Notes: a model not told the origin generated them from the letters alone. 64,000 bases of DNA from Chimaeribacter californicus (GCF_002858675.1 NZ_PJZF01000008.1:1-64000); one strand, 5' to 3'. Shown: positions 28,135-38,166, counted from the stretch's first letter. Program-made: numbers and translations.

Positions 28135-28563
28135 ATGAAAAAGATCGTCGCTATGATTGTTGCCGCTACCCTGGGTATGTCCTCTGTAGCGTTTGCTGCG
28201 GAAACGGCAACCCCTGCACCGGCGGCTGCAGCTGCAACCACCACCACTGCTCCGGCTGCCAGCGCACCGGCTGCGAAAACCGTGCACCATAAAAAGCACA
28301 AGAAAGTGGTTGCCCAGAAAGCCCAGGCCGCTAAAAAACATAAAAAAGCCACCAAGAAAAATGTTGAGCAGAAAGCGCAGGCGGCTAAAAAGACCCACAA
28401 GAAAGTGACTCACAAAGCGCCGGCTGCCCAGAAAGCACAGGCAGCTAAAAAGACTCACAAAAAAGTGACCCATAAAGCCCCGGTTGCCCAGAAAGCACAG
28501 GCAGCTAAAAAGACTCACAAAAAAGTGACTCATAAAAAAGCAGCTGCTCACACCGCTGCATAA
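28135..28563 (+). CDS. asr: Acid shock protein precursor Asr
   Basis: A 142-aa periplasmic protein. The signal peptide is [23 protein letters not shown]. After an Ala/Thr/Pro-rich linker come repeated basic units ([18 protein letters not shown] three times), rich in Lys, His and Ala. Asr is an intrinsically disordered acid-induced protein. The ATG at 28135 follows GAGGAA; the frame is open 186 bp upstream but without the signal sequence. Tandem repeats of about 60-63 bp make the copy number likely to vary between strains. Confidence 0.93.
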   Translation: MKKIVAMIVAATLGMSSVAFAAETATPAPAAAAATTTTAPAASAPAAKTVHHKKHKKVVAQKAQAAKKHKKATKKNVEQKAQAAKKTHKKVTHKAPAAQKAQAAKKTHKKVTHKAPVAQKAQAAKKTHKKVTHKKAAAHTAA

Positions 28564-28614
28564 GGGTTTACCACGGACGGCGGCACAGCCCGCCCTCCGG
28601 AAAATTCCATGCTG

Positions 28615-28641
28615 ACGCCCGTCTTGTACGGGCGTTTTTTT
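28615..28641 (+). terminator. Rho-independent terminator after asr
   Basis: Stem ACGCCCGT / ACGGGCGT with a 4-5 nt loop followed by TTTTTT, 51 bp after asr. Confidence 0.9.
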
Positions 28642-28662
28642 AGCGTCAGGGCGGTGGCTGTC

Positions 28663-28761
28663 ATGCTGAAACGCTATCGGTTTGAAGTGATTTTTGCCGC
28701 GGTCACGTTGTGTGGGCTGGTGGTGGCCTGGGCGCTGTTTCTGGCTGATGGGCTGTTGTAA
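28663..28761 (+). CDS. ydgU: Small membrane protein YdgU-like, 32 aa
   Basis: ATG at 28663, stop TAA at 28759-28761. The sequence starts MLKRYRFEVIFAAVTLCGLV and forms one membrane helix. E. coli YdgU, also just downstream of asr, starts MGRYRFEFI and is 27 aa, so position and the RYRFE motif agree. A weak AGGGCGG lies upstream. Function is unknown; it is too short for ordinary gene callers. Confidence 0.75.
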   Translation: MLKRYRFEVIFAAVTLCGLVVAWALFLADGLL

Positions 28762-28895
28762 ACCGGTGCCGTCAGGGCCCCCTATGGCGGCCCGCCGGTT
28801 AAGCCGATAAATTTTCTCACGTTTTTAACGTATCCTGCTCTCCCCTCAGGCGCTATGCTGTTAACTTCCCTCCTTTTTTCAGCTCAGGCCCGACC

Positions 28896-30098
28896 ATGCC
28901 CGTTAGCCACGCACGCCACAATCTGCAACTCAATAAACGCATCCTGTCGATCGTTGTATTCACCTTTGTTTGTTATCTCACCATTGGGTTACCGCTGGCA
29001 GTGCTGCCGGGGTTCGTCCATCACACGCTGGGGTATAACTCGGTGCTGGCCGGGCTGATTATCAGCGCCCAGTATTTTGCCACGCTGGTCAGCCGCCCCC
29101 ACGCCGGGCGGTATGCCGATATGCTGGGGCCGAAAAGGGTGGTGCTGTTCGGGCTGGCCTGCTGCGGTATGAGCGGGCTTTTTTATGCGCTGGCCTGGTG
29201 GAACACCGCCCAGCCGCTACTGAGCCTGATTCTCCTGTGTATCGGCCGGGTGCTGCTTGGCGTGGGCGAAAGCTTTGCCAGTACCGGTTCTACGTTGTGG
29301 GGCATTGGCGCGGTGGGGTCGATGCACACCGCCCGCGTGATCTCCTGGAACGGCGTGGCCACCTATGGGGCGATGGCGGTGGGCGCACCGCTGGGTGTCT
29401 GGCTTAATCAGCAGTGGGGGCTGGCAGGCGTCGCCTCAGTGATTGTGCTGGCGGTGGCGGCCGCGATGCTGCTCGCCAGCCGTAAAGCGCCGATCTCCGT
29501 GGTGGCCGGTAACCGCATCGCGTTCAGCGCCGTGGTCGGGCGGATCTGGCTCTACGGCCTCGGGCTGGGCTTCGGCACCATTGGCTTTGGCGTTATCGCC
29601 ACCTTCATAACCCTCTATTACGGCGACCGGGGCTGGGAAGGAGCCGCCTTCTCCCTGACGCTGTTCAGCCTCGGCTTTGTCGGCATCCGGCTGATTTTCA
29701 GCAATAACATTAACCGTTACGGCGGCCTCAAGGTGTCGCTGGTCTCTTTCCTGATTGAAATAGGCGGCCTGCTGCTGATCTGGGGGGCTTCTACCCCGCT
29801 GATGGTGGAGTGCGGGGCATTCCTGACCGGGGCCGGGTTCTCGCTGGTGTTCCCGGCGCTCGGCGTGGAGGCGGTGAAACAGGTGCCGGTACAAAACCAG
29901 GGCACGGCGCTCGGCCTCTATTCCGCTTTTCTGGATCTCGGGTTAGGGCTGACCGGGCCGGTGGCCGGGCTTATCATCAATCATGCCGGGATCACCGCCA
30001 TCTATCTGGCGGCGGCGCTCACGGTGGCGGTCGCGTGGCTGATTACGCTGAAATTGCAGCTTAGCCGCCGTCTGCCGCCGGAAAGCGGCATAAGCTGA
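28896..30098 (+). CDS. MFS transporter of the YhhS/YfcJ group
   Basis: A 400-aa inner-membrane protein with 12 predicted helices. It shares YLTIGLPLAVLPGFVHHTLGY, QYFATLVSRPHAGRYADMLGPKRVVLFG and GSTLWGIGAVGSMHTARVISWNG with E. coli YhhS and YfcJ. These UPF0226-type transporters are putative exporters (arabinose or herbicide efflux has been suggested for relatives). It stands alone, followed by a small unrelated gene. Whether it is the yhhS or yfcJ orthologue cannot be decided here. Confidence 0.85.
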   Translation: MPVSHARHNLQLNKRILSIVVFTFVCYLTIGLPLAVLPGFVHHTLGYNSVLAGLIISAQYFATLVSRPHAGRYADMLGPKRVVLFGLACCGMSGLFYALAWWNTAQPLLSLILLCIGRVLLGVGESFASTGSTLWGIGAVGSMHTARVISWNGVATYGAMAVGAPLGVWLNQQWGLAGVASVIVLAVAAAMLLASRKAPISVVAGNRIAFSAVVGRIWLYGLGLGFGTIGFGVIATFITLYYGDRGWEGAAFSLTLFSLGFVGIRLIFSNNINRYGGLKVSLVSFLIEIGGLLLIWGASTPLMVECGAFLTGAGFSLVFPALGVEAVKQVPVQNQGTALGLYSAFLDLGLGLTGPVAGLIINHAGITAIYLAAALTVAVAWLITLKLQLSRRLPPESGIS

Positions 30099-30249
30099 GA
30101 AAAACCGCGAAAAAACCTGCGCCGGCGCGGGTTATTTCATCAAGCAGGTGGAGAATATTCCGAAATCATCCAGAATGCAGGATAAAGACATTGTCTGATC
30201 GGGCTAATACGGTAAGGTCGCTGGGCAGTTCAAGATGCGAGGAGAAACA

Positions 30250-30585
30250 ATGTATTTACGGCCGGATGAAGTGGCACGGGTATTGGAAGGTTCAGGATTT
30301 GAGCGGGACTACGTCGATGATAAAACCTATGGTTACCGTCGGGGTGTGCATTATGTGTATGTTAACCGCGAGGCCCGTCTGGGCCGCACGGCGCTGGTGA
30401 TTCACCCGGCGCTGAAAGATTACAGCCTGCGTTTTGCGCAGCCGACCTCAGAGATGCGCACCAGCCAGCATTACACCGAGTTCCCGCGCGATCCGTCAGG
30501 CGGCGGCGACCTTTACTACGGCATTCCTCACGGGTTCAGTTCGCGCCAGTTACTGGCCAGCTACCTGGAGAATGTGTTCAAGTAA
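30250..30585 (+). CDS. Conserved small protein of unknown function (111 aa)
   Basis: The ATG at 30250 behind AGGAGAAAC gives [22 protein letters not shown]. The frame extends 15 bp upstream, but the ribosome site fits this ATG. The protein is soluble, with segments [35 protein letters not shown] and [18 protein letters not shown] that look well conserved in enterobacteria. It resembles the DUF2002 family, though I am not certain of that number. Its stop abuts the stop of the convergent DUF1198 gene with no spacing, leaving no room for a separate terminator. Confidence 0.75.
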   Translation: MYLRPDEVARVLEGSGFERDYVDDKTYGYRRGVHYVYVNREARLGRTALVIHPALKDYSLRFAQPTSEMRTSQHYTEFPRDPSGGGDLYYGIPHGFSSRQLLASYLENVFK

Positions 30586-31026
30586 TCATACCAGGTGGAT
30601 CTGGTTATAGGTTTCGTTGTAGTGACGGCGGAACTGCGCCAGCTCAAACGGCTCCAGATCCAACTCGGAAAAGTAAAACAGCGCCTGTTCGGCATGCTCA
30701 TTGGTCAGCATCGGTGAAAGGTGCGCACGGATCAGCACCTCACGCCAGTGGGCAATGTTTTCCGGCGAGTCATCCCGCACAAACGTCTGGTAAATAAACA
30801 CGATATAGGCCGCCTTTCGCAACTCTTCGGCATAACCCCGGCTGATGGCCCGCGTGAACATCTGGCTTTGCCGCTTTCCCATTTCCAGCAACATTGACTC
30901 AATCACCAGCGGTTTCACTTTCAGCAGCGCGGCCAGTGAATCGTTGGCCTTGCGGGTATCGGCGGTCATCACCAGATAGCCGGCAACAAATACCGCCACC
31001 AGCGCGGCAATGATAATCCATGTCAT
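30586..31026 (-). CDS. DUF1198 family membrane protein (YicN-like)
   Basis: A 146-aa protein with one N-terminal helix (MTWIIIAALVAVFVAGYLVM) and a cytoplasmic helical domain containing VESMLLEMGKRQ-like and VFIYQTFVRDDSPENIAHWREVL segments. E. coli YicN has the same layout and length. The ATG at 31026 begins the membrane helix; the upstream open frame is not protein-like. It converges with the 111-aa gene. Function is unknown. Confidence 0.8.
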   Translation of the reverse strand: MTWIIIAALVAVFVAGYLVMTADTRKANDSLAALLKVKPLVIESMLLEMGKRQSQMFTRAISRGYAEELRKAAYIVFIYQTFVRDDSPENIAHWREVLIRAHLSPMLTNEHAEQALFYFSELDLEPFELAQFRRHYNETYNQIHLV

Positions 31027-31316
31027 GGGAACGTCTGCTCTCCAGCTTGCCGGATACCGGGTGGCATCCGCTGCACTGCCTGAGTGTATCTGCTTCTTTG
31101 GCGAATAGGCGTGCGGTAGCCGAAATCCCTGACTGATTGACGAAAAAAACAGCACCCCATCGCGCACGCACCGCAGATAATCCCTTGAAAAAGCGATCTC
31201 TCCAGCAAATTTTGCAGCCTGAGGTGGGGCAAAGGCGGCCGGTACGCTACAACCGATTCAGAGTGGAGCGTGAATGAGAAACGTTCCCGGTTCACCAGAC
31301 TGAGGTTGGCGACATC

Positions 31317-32114
31317 ATGCCGGAAACTATGCGCATTACTCCACGTGAAGGTTATTTTGGCGTCAGCCGTTCTGCACCCGGCAGCCGCCATGGCCCGCGC
31401 ATGAAACAGGGCATTCAGTTTCTGGCCATGCTCAGCGGCAGCCTGAAGATTGAGGTTGAGGGCGAAACACGGCATCTGCTGCCGGGTAATATGGCGCTGC
31501 TGTTACCGCAGCGGCCGGCAAATTTCCGCTTTGATGCACAACAGGAGAGCCGGTACAGCTGGTGCCAGATCGACTTTGATGACATCTCGCCGGGGCTGCA
31601 TCTCTACCTGAATAGCCTGGCCCCGCAGCTGCCGGTCGACCCGCAGATGGAACAGATGATGGAGCTGGGCGTCAGTATCACCGGTTCACGCCATATCAAT
31701 AACCACCGGGTGCTGATTGAGCTCACGCAAACGCTGCTGCATTACTATTCGGCGCTGGGCGCGCTGGAAGAGGAGGCGCGGCCGCGAGCCATGCCGCGCG
31801 GGCTGCGCCAGGCCTGCCGCTATATCAGCACCCACTATCAGCAACCGCTGGCACTGGAGGATATTGCGCAGCACGCGCATTGCTCTGTGAACCATCTGAT
31901 TAATCTGTTCAAGCATTACCTGAATACCACCCCGGCGCGCTATTTGCGGCAGGTCAGGATTAATCAATCCGAGGTATTGCTGAAGCATACTCAGCAGTCC
32001 GTGAATAAGATCGCGGAACAGTGCGGTTTTATTTCGCCATTCCATTTTTCACGCGTCTTCAAGGCAGCGCATGCCCTGTCACCGCGCCAGTTCCGCGACC
32101 GGTTCCGGGGGTGA
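31317..32114 (+). CDS. AraC-family transcriptional regulator
   Basis: A 265-aa regulator. The N-terminal cupin-type sensing domain (residues 1-130, with HLLPGNMALLLPQRPANFRFD) is followed by a C-terminal double helix-turn-helix (about 165-263): LEDIAQHAHCSVNHLINLFKHYLNTTPARYLRQVRINQSEVLLKHTQQSVNKIAEQCGFISPFHFSRVFKAAHALSPRQFRDRF. This is a complete AraC/XylS domain. The effector and targets are unknown; no sugar operon adjoins it. The first ATG may not be the true start, since no strong ribosome site is visible. Confidence 0.88.
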   Translation: MPETMRITPREGYFGVSRSAPGSRHGPRMKQGIQFLAMLSGSLKIEVEGETRHLLPGNMALLLPQRPANFRFDAQQESRYSWCQIDFDDISPGLHLYLNSLAPQLPVDPQMEQMMELGVSITGSRHINNHRVLIELTQTLLHYYSALGALEEEARPRAMPRGLRQACRYISTHYQQPLALEDIAQHAHCSVNHLINLFKHYLNTTPARYLRQVRINQSEVLLKHTQQSVNKIAEQCGFISPFHFSRVFKAAHALSPRQFRDRFRG

Positions 32115-32124
32115 GGTCTACCCG

Positions 32125-32295
32125 CTAGCGGCGGTGGCCGTTATGGCGGCCATTGTCATGGTGACCGTTGCCGTAATGGCCGTGACCGTTATGGCGGCCG
32201 TTGTCATGATGCCCGTGGTAGCCGTGATAAATACAGCCGCTCAACAGGCTGCTCAGCAGCACAGCGCTGCAAATAAGTGATAGTCGTTTGATCAT
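32125..32295 (-). CDS. Small histidine-rich lipoprotein
   Basis: A 56-aa product from the ATG at 32295. The signal peptide ends in lipobox LLSGC at about residue 19. The mature part is almost entirely His, Gly, Asn and Arg in an imperfect tandem repeat (HHDNGRHNGHGHYGNGHHDNGRHNGHRR). This composition suggests binding of nickel, zinc or copper at the outer membrane, but no such function is proved. An upstream in-frame ATG (32367) would hide the signal peptide and is rejected. Confidence 0.7.
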   Translation of the reverse strand: MIKRLSLICSAVLLSSLLSGCIYHGYHGHHDNGRHNGHGHYGNGHHDNGRHNGHRR

Positions 32296-32685
32296 ACCAG
32301 TTAACTCCAGAAGGCTGCCAACGGCAGAGGGAAATAATAAAACGGTGACATCCCTGTTGTTCAGCACCTTAATTCGCTGCCATGAATTAATCCAGAAAAA
32401 ATAAGCCTGAAAAGGCGGTTAAATAGTGATTCGGACTATTCTGCCTGTGATGAGAAAGTGATTAATTCGTTCGATCATCATATGGATGGATATTATACAA
32501 AACGCTGCCGGTATATTATTTTCTCTATTTACCTTTAGTCAGCAAAAGCCGTGGTCAGCCAGGCGTGGCAGGCGGCACGGGCTGACCGTTTAATTCGCGC
32601 CGGAAAAAATAGTTTCCGGCTGAAGCTTATTTGCGCACTTTTAGACCATACTTCTTTTATCTTCAGAGAAGTGGAGTCTCACCCG
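32296..32685. other. Intergenic region before amyA
   Basis: AT-rich 390 bp between the divergent lipoprotein gene and amyA. An open frame upstream of amyA is not protein-like. I see A/T-rich promoter-like stretches (32490-32530) but no operator I can name. Confidence 0.4.
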
Positions 32686-34179
32686 ATGAAAAACCCCGTT
32701 ATTTTGCAGTTCTTTCACTGGTATTACCCAGAAGGCGGCAAACTCTGGGCGGAAGTTGAACAACAGGCGTCATATGTGGGTGAATTGGGCATCAGCCATG
32801 CATGGCTGCCCCCGGCGTATAAAGGCTCGGAAGGCGGGCAGTCTGTGGGTTATGACATTTATGATCTGTTTGACCTGGGAGAATTTGACCAAAAAGGCAG
32901 TATCGCCACCAAATACGGGGACAAAGCGGGATTAGTGCGTGCAGCCAACGCCCTCAACCGTGCGGGGGTGGGGGTCATGATGGATGTGGTGGTAAACCAC
33001 AAAATGGGGGCCGATGAAAAAGAGCAGGTGAAAGTCAACCGGGTTGATGAAAGCAACCGCACCGACATTGATGATGAGGTGGTGGAGTGCGAGGCCTGGA
33101 CGCGTTTCACTTTCCCCGGGCGGGCAGGGAAATATTCTCAGTTTATCTGGGACTATAAGTGTTTCAGCGGGGTCGATCATATCGACAACCCGCAGGAGCA
33201 GGGCATCTTTAAGATTATCAATGACTACACGGCGGAAGGCTGGAATGTCGAGGTCGATGCCGAGCTGGGTAACTTCGATTACCTGATGGGAGCCAACATC
33301 GATTTCCGCAACCACGCGGTGCGCAGCGAGCTGGAATACTGGATACGCTGGCTGCTGGAGCAGGTGCCCTGCGCCGGTTTCCGGCTGGATGCCGTCAAAC
33401 ATATCCCGGCCTGGTTCTACCGCGACTGGCTGGCGTATGTGCAGTCACTGCGGGACGATCCGTTCCTGGTGGTGGCGGAGTACTGGTCGGCGGATCTGGA
33501 GGTGCTCAAACACTACCTGGAACAGGTGGAAGGGCGCACCATGCTGTTTGATGTACCGCTCTATATGAATCTTCACCATGCTTCACAGCAAGGCGCGGAT
33601 TTCGATCTCCGCACGCTGTATGACAACACGCTGGTCGCCGACGATCCGTTCCACGCTGTCACGCTGGTGGGTAACCACGATACCCAACCGCTTCAGGCAC
33701 TGGAGGCCCCGGTTGAACCCTGGTTCAAGCCGCTGGCCTATGCACTGGTGTTGTTGCGTGAGCAAGGGGTGCCGACGGTATTTTATCCCGATCTGTTCGG
33801 GGTGACGTATGAGGATCAGGGGCAGGACGGCAATGAACACCGCATCGACCTGCCGGCAGTGGCAGAATTGCCGATGCTGCTCAAGGCGCGCCAGCGCTTT
33901 GCCCACGGGATACAGACCGACTACTTCGACCACCCCAACTGTATCGCCTTTACCCGCAGCGGCACGGACGAGGCACCGGGCTGCGTGGTGGTGATCTCTA
34001 ACGGGGAGGAGGGCGAGAAAAGCGTTTCACTGGGGGAGGGCCTGGCCAATAAACCGTGGCGCGACTACCTCGGCAAACGTGAAGAAACCATCACCACGGA
34101 CGAAGAGGGCAACGGCGTGTTTACCTGCAACGGCGGCAGCGTCAGCGTCTGGGTGCTGGAGGAGTGCATGGGGAACTAA
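32686..34179 (+). CDS. amyA: Cytoplasmic alpha-amylase
   Basis: A 497-aa GH13 enzyme without a signal peptide, like E. coli AmyA (495 aa). It hydrolyses alpha-1,4 linkages of maltodextrins. Conserved GH13 regions are [14 protein letters not shown] (I), [11 protein letters not shown] with the nucleophile Asp (II), FLVVAEYWS with the acid Glu (III) and LVGNHDTQP with the third Asp (IV). The ATG at 32686 has GGAG nine bases upstream; the frame is open to 32551 but that part has no homology. Confidence 0.94.
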   Translation: MKNPVILQFFHWYYPEGGKLWAEVEQQASYVGELGISHAWLPPAYKGSEGGQSVGYDIYDLFDLGEFDQKGSIATKYGDKAGLVRAANALNRAGVGVMMDVVVNHKMGADEKEQVKVNRVDESNRTDIDDEVVECEAWTRFTFPGRAGKYSQFIWDYKCFSGVDHIDNPQEQGIFKIINDYTAEGWNVEVDAELGNFDYLMGANIDFRNHAVRSELEYWIRWLLEQVPCAGFRLDAVKHIPAWFYRDWLAYVQSLRDDPFLVVAEYWSADLEVLKHYLEQVEGRTMLFDVPLYMNLHHASQQGADFDLRTLYDNTLVADDPFHAVTLVGNHDTQPLQALEAPVEPWFKPLAYALVLLREQGVPTVFYPDLFGVTYEDQGQDGNEHRIDLPAVAELPMLLKARQRFAHGIQTDYFDHPNCIAFTRSGTDEAPGCVVVISNGEEGEKSVSLGEGLANKPWRDYLGKREETITTDEEGNGVFTCNGGSVSVWVLEECMGN

Positions 34180-34218
34180 GAGGCGCGGGCCACAGGCGGC
34201 CCGCGACAGACACCGGGG

Positions 34219-34860
34219 TTACTGCACGCGCAGGGCCTCGTAAGACACCATCACATGCTTCTGGTAGGCCGGGCGGGTGGTCAGGCGCTGATAGTAGGCC
34301 GCCAGCGCCGGCAGCACCGGCCGATCGAGCTCAATGTCATAGTAGCGGTAGAGCAGGTGGCCGAACTGGATATCTGCCAGCGTAAAGTCATCACCCACCA
34401 GCCAGGGGTGGCGCGCCAGCCGCTGATCCGCCCGTTGCAGAAAAGGTGTCAGTTTTTCCATCCCTTTTGCGATCAGCGCTTCATCCCGATCTTTGGCCGC
34501 GGTGCGCACCTTTTGCCAGAAAATAGGGCCGGTAAAATTCTGGGAAATATTTATTTTGGCCCACTCGGCCCACATATCCACCGTGGTTCTGTCTGCCAGA
34601 TCCTGCGGCCAGAAAGGCGCCGTGCCGTAGCGGGTTGCCAGGTAACGCAGGATGGCGCCGGTTTCCCATAACGGCGCGTTCTCGTCGTCCTGAATGACCG
34701 GCACGGTGCCGTTCGGGTTCATCGCCAGAAATTCCGGCGTATGGTTACCACCATAGACGTGGCCAATATCATAGCGCTGATAATCAAGCCGCAGCTCACC
34801 CACGCACCACATCACGGCCTGCACATTTGATGATGTTTTCCTGCCCCAGATTTGCAGCAT
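34219..34860 (-). CDS. Glutathione S-transferase family protein
   Basis: A 213-aa GST. The N-terminal thioredoxin-like domain starts MLQIWGRKTSSNVQAVMWCVGEL, with Ser in the catalytic region as in beta/theta-type bacterial GSTs. The cis-Pro motif is NGTVPVIQDDENAPLWETGAILRYLA. The helical C-terminal domain has PWLVGDDFTLADIQFG. The ATG at 34860 follows AAAGGAAA. The substrate is unknown. Confidence 0.9.
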   Translation of the reverse strand: MLQIWGRKTSSNVQAVMWCVGELRLDYQRYDIGHVYGGNHTPEFLAMNPNGTVPVIQDDENAPLWETGAILRYLATRYGTAPFWPQDLADRTTVDMWAEWAKINISQNFTGPIFWQKVRTAAKDRDEALIAKGMEKLTPFLQRADQRLARHPWLVGDDFTLADIQFGHLLYRYYDIELDRPVLPALAAYYQRLTTRPAYQKHVMVSYEALRVQ

Positions 34861-34957
34861 CGCTTTTTCCTTTGAGATGGATAATGCCAACAGCCTATCA
34901 GGCATTAGCAGGCGGACTGCGCAATTTCAGATTTTGCCGCGGGTGCGGCAAAGGTCA

Positions 34958-35251
34958 TTACAGTGACAGCGCATCCTTATCACTGAGGCGCATTTTACGG
35001 CCGGGGCGGTTTTGCAGCAGGATTTGCCACAGGCGGGGGTGAAACGGGGTAGCATTTACCACATCAATAACATGAGCAGGGTTTTGGTTAAGCTGGTAGC
35101 CGTAGCGGGTGGGTGTCAGGCGGTCGCCGGACTTGAGCGTCTTTGCGGTGATTGTCCAGACAATCAGTTTCAGATTCTTCGGGGAGATGACACAAACAAA
35201 GGTCATATTACTGCGCGGGCACACAACACTATCGATGACTCTCCACTCCAT
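34958..35251 (-). CDS. Hypothetical 97-aa protein
   Basis: The ATG at 35251 is preceded by a very good ribosome site, AAGGAG six bases upstream, which is the main reason to believe it is real. The product begins MEWRVIDSVVCPRSNMTFVCV, has one central stretch rich in Asn/Val and ends in a basic tail (RPGRKMRLSDKDALSL). No membrane segment, signal peptide or known motif is visible. I do not recognise a family. Confidence 0.5.
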   Translation of the reverse strand: MEWRVIDSVVCPRSNMTFVCVISPKNLKLIVWTITAKTLKSGDRLTPTRYGYQLNQNPAHVIDVVNATPFHPRLWQILLQNRPGRKMRLSDKDALSL

Positions 35252-35640
35252 CGGGATCTCCTTATACGTCAAACCGTGAGGGCAGCGGCAGGGCTAATTG
35301 CAGCATAAATTAAACGTAATTTAATTTTAAATAACATTATGTGTTAACACCTTACATTGATAGAAGGAAAAAATGGTGAAATGTTATCTTTTAATGATCC
35401 TGATCAATTCTCAATCAGATAAACGTTGCTGCTGATATTTATTAAATTTTACAAAGGCTTACTTAAATATACTCAGTAGGTTAACGGCGTTCTGTTACCC
35501 ATTGTTTACCAACCATTTCCCGAATTTTCTGGCATCCGTTAACAAGATTTGCATATATGCTTCACTATGGAAAAAAGTCTGCGAACTGTTTCACCGGATT
35601 AAAAAGCCAGACGCCTTCACCAGTTGATGACTAACGGAAA
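35252..35640. other. AT-rich upstream region of the MscS-type channel gene
   Basis: A 389-bp gap. It is strongly AT-rich from 35300 to 35560, with several weak -10-like boxes (for example AAATAT at 35464). No gene, operator or stable hairpin that I can support. Confidence 0.4.
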
Positions 35641-38076
35641 ATGCCTGCTATGCCGACCACACCCTTGCGCGTAATGCGCCTGCTCTTTGCTTTATTGCTG
35701 TTTACCCCTTTACTCGTTAGCCCCGCCTATGCCGCACCTGAGGAGAACGCCACCGGTGAAACCGCCGCCAAGCCGGCCACCGTGAATGCGCCGGCCACGC
35801 TGGCCCAGTTGCAGAAACGGCTGGATAACATCAAACAACAGGTTTCCAACACCACCAGTGATAACAAGCTCAGCGCACTGAATGACAGCACGCTGCAACT
35901 GGCGGGAGATGCCGATGCGCTCAACACCGCGCTGCAACCGCTGCTGGCTCAGGTGCAGGCGCAATTGGGCGTACTCGGCCCGGCACCCGCGGATGATGCA
36001 CTGGCTGAGACGGCGGATGTCGCTAAACAGCGCACCTCACTGAATAACCGCCAGGAGCAGTTGCAGGATCAGATTGGGCAGGCGGCCGCCATTAACAGCG
36101 CGGCCACCAATTTATCCGCACAGATCACCGCTTTGCGCCGCAACGCGCTGAAAACCCAGCTGGCGCTGAATACCGGCAGTATCCTTGGCCACCGTTTCTG
36201 GTCACCGTTACTGGATGGGCAAGCCAACGATGCGCGTCGCCTGTCAGCCTTTGGTGATCAGCTTTCCGATAGCCTGGCGGTGGCCTGGTCGCCGGAGTGG
36301 CGTTACGGCTCCCTGATGCTGCTGGTTGCCGCGCTGGCGATTGGCCTGTTTGGCCGCCGCCTGCTGGATAAACCGCTGACCCTGCTGGTGCTGAAAGTCT
36401 TACCGGAAGGGCGGCTGCGCCGCAGCGGGCTGGCCGCCGGTACGGCGCTCTCCGTGCTGCTGTCGGCAGGGATCGCGGCACAGCTGATTTGCCAGATTGT
36501 CACCCGCGAGGAGAATGTTGCGCCGATGGTGCAGGATTATGCCGAAGCGTTGATTAACCTGACGCTGTTTTCCGCGCTGATTGCCGGGTTAGGGCAGGCA
36601 CTGCTGGCTAACCAGCACCCATCCTGGCGGCTGCCGGCGATAGCCAATGAGATTGCCCGCACGCTTAACCCGTTCCCGCTGCTGCTGGCGAGCTTTATCC
36701 TGATCTTCGGTGCAGTGGAGCAGCTTAACAACCTGATTGGGGCCAGCGTGCCTACCAGTCTGCTGGGCAATGGCCTGGCGTCGCTGCTGGTGGCCCTGAC
36801 CGCCATTGTTGGCCCGATGCGGGTAAACCGGCTGCGCCGCCGCTATATCGCCGAAGGCCAGACACCCGAGGTGCGCTCGACGCTGGCGGGATTACTCCAC
36901 CTGGCGACCAGCGTGACGGCGTTCGTTATTCTGATGGCGCTGCTGGTGGGTTACATTCCGCTGGCACGCTTCCTGACCTATGAACTGATCTGGATCGGGC
37001 TGGTACTCGGCTGCCTGTATCTGCTGGTGCATTTGATTACCGATGTGTGTGACAGCCTCTTTTCACCCACCACAGCCAGCGGCAAGATCATTAAAAACTC
37101 CCTGAATATTGAGGATCGCCACCTGACGCTGGCGGCCACGCTGTTCTCGGCGATTGGCAAAACCATCGTTATTCTGCTGGCCGCGGTCGCGATTCTGAAC
37201 GGGACCTTCGGCACCACAACGCCACTGGAACTGATCAGCAAAGTAGTGGATATCTGGGGCGGCAAAGGGCTGGAAAAACTCAATATTGTGCCGGCCCAGC
37301 TGATTAACGCCATTATCTGCCTGGTGGTCGGGCTGGTGGTATTACGCACTGCACGCCGCTGGCTGGATAACGATTTCCTGCCCAAAACCATGATGGACAA
37401 GGGCATCCGTGCCTCACTGGTGACGCTGTTCAGCAATGTGGGCTACGTTCTGGTGATTCTGATTACCTTGTCCGCCATGGGGATTCAGTGGAACAAGCTG
37501 GCATGGATTGTGAGCGCCCTGTCTGTAGGTATCGGTTTTGGTCTGCAAGAGATTGTGAAGAACTTTATCTCCGGTCTGATTTTGCTGACTGAGCGCCCGG
37601 TGAAGGTCGGTGACCTGATTACCATCAGCGGGGTAGAAGGGGATATCCGCCGGATTAATGTGCGTGCCACCGAGATTCAGTTGGCTGACCGCTCTACCGT
37701 GATTGTGCCGAACTCCCAGTTGATTTCACAGAACGTGCGTAACGCCACGATGGGGAATGCCCAAGGGGTGGCCACCATCGCGTTGACCTTCCCGCTGGAC
37801 ATTGACCCGGAGCAGGTACGCAATATTTTGCTGGAAGCGTATGAGGCCCACGAAGCGATTCTGGACACCCCGGCACCCTCTGTGACGTTCAGCCAGCTGG
37901 CCCCTACCGGCATCGTGCTCAGCGTGACCGGTTACGTTAACAGCCCGCGCATCGTCGGCGGCACCAAAAGCGCACTGTTGTATGACATTCTCAAACGTCT
38001 GCGCGCCGCTGAGGTTTCCCTGTCAATGCCGCAGAAAATGATCCTGGAAACCCCAGAGCAATCACAGAACGCGTGA
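35641..38076 (+). CDS. MscS-family mechanosensitive channel with DUF3772 periplasmic domain
   Basis: An 811-aa inner-membrane protein. The signal peptide ends PAYAAPEE; a coiled, Gln/Leu-rich periplasmic domain (about 45-210, DUF3772 type) follows. About ten helices lead to the pore-lining helix and beta domain of MscS: MGIQWNKLAWIVSALSVGIGFGLQEIVKNFISGLILLTERPVKVGDLITI (about 615-665). The C-terminal alpha/beta domain ends near 790. Large MscS relatives protect against osmotic downshock. A second ATG at 35650 is an alternative start. The gene is monocistronic and ends at a clear terminator. Confidence 0.92.
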   Translation: MPAMPTTPLRVMRLLFALLLFTPLLVSPAYAAPEENATGETAAKPATVNAPATLAQLQKRLDNIKQQVSNTTSDNKLSALNDSTLQLAGDADALNTALQPLLAQVQAQLGVLGPAPADDALAETADVAKQRTSLNNRQEQLQDQIGQAAAINSAATNLSAQITALRRNALKTQLALNTGSILGHRFWSPLLDGQANDARRLSAFGDQLSDSLAVAWSPEWRYGSLMLLVAALAIGLFGRRLLDKPLTLLVLKVLPEGRLRRSGLAAGTALSVLLSAGIAAQLICQIVTREENVAPMVQDYAEALINLTLFSALIAGLGQALLANQHPSWRLPAIANEIARTLNPFPLLLASFILIFGAVEQLNNLIGASVPTSLLGNGLASLLVALTAIVGPMRVNRLRRRYIAEGQTPEVRSTLAGLLHLATSVTAFVILMALLVGYIPLARFLTYELIWIGLVLGCLYLLVHLITDVCDSLFSPTTASGKIIKNSLNIEDRHLTLAATLFSAIGKTIVILLAAVAILNGTFGTTTPLELISKVVDIWGGKGLEKLNIVPAQLINAIICLVVGLVVLRTARRWLDNDFLPKTMMDKGIRASLVTLFSNVGYVLVILITLSAMGIQWNKLAWIVSALSVGIGFGLQEIVKNFISGLILLTERPVKVGDLITISGVEGDIRRINVRATEIQLADRSTVIVPNSQLISQNVRNATMGNAQGVATIALTFPLDIDPEQVRNILLEAYEAHEAILDTPAPSVTFSQLAPTGIVLSVTGYVNSPRIVGGTKSALLYDILKRLRAAEVSLSMPQKMILETPEQSQNA

Positions 38077-38105
38077 TAGCTCAGGCATTACCTCTCTGCT
38101 TCAAC

Positions 38106-38131
38106 AGCACACCTTCGGGTGTGCTTTTTTA
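38106..38131 (+). terminator. Rho-independent terminator after the MscS-type gene
   Basis: AGCACACC-TTCG-GGTGTGCT followed by TTTTT, a stable UUCG tetraloop hairpin. Confidence 0.95.
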
Positions 38132-38166
38132 TGGCCGCTCAAATGGTCCTGACCCTGGGCAGATCA

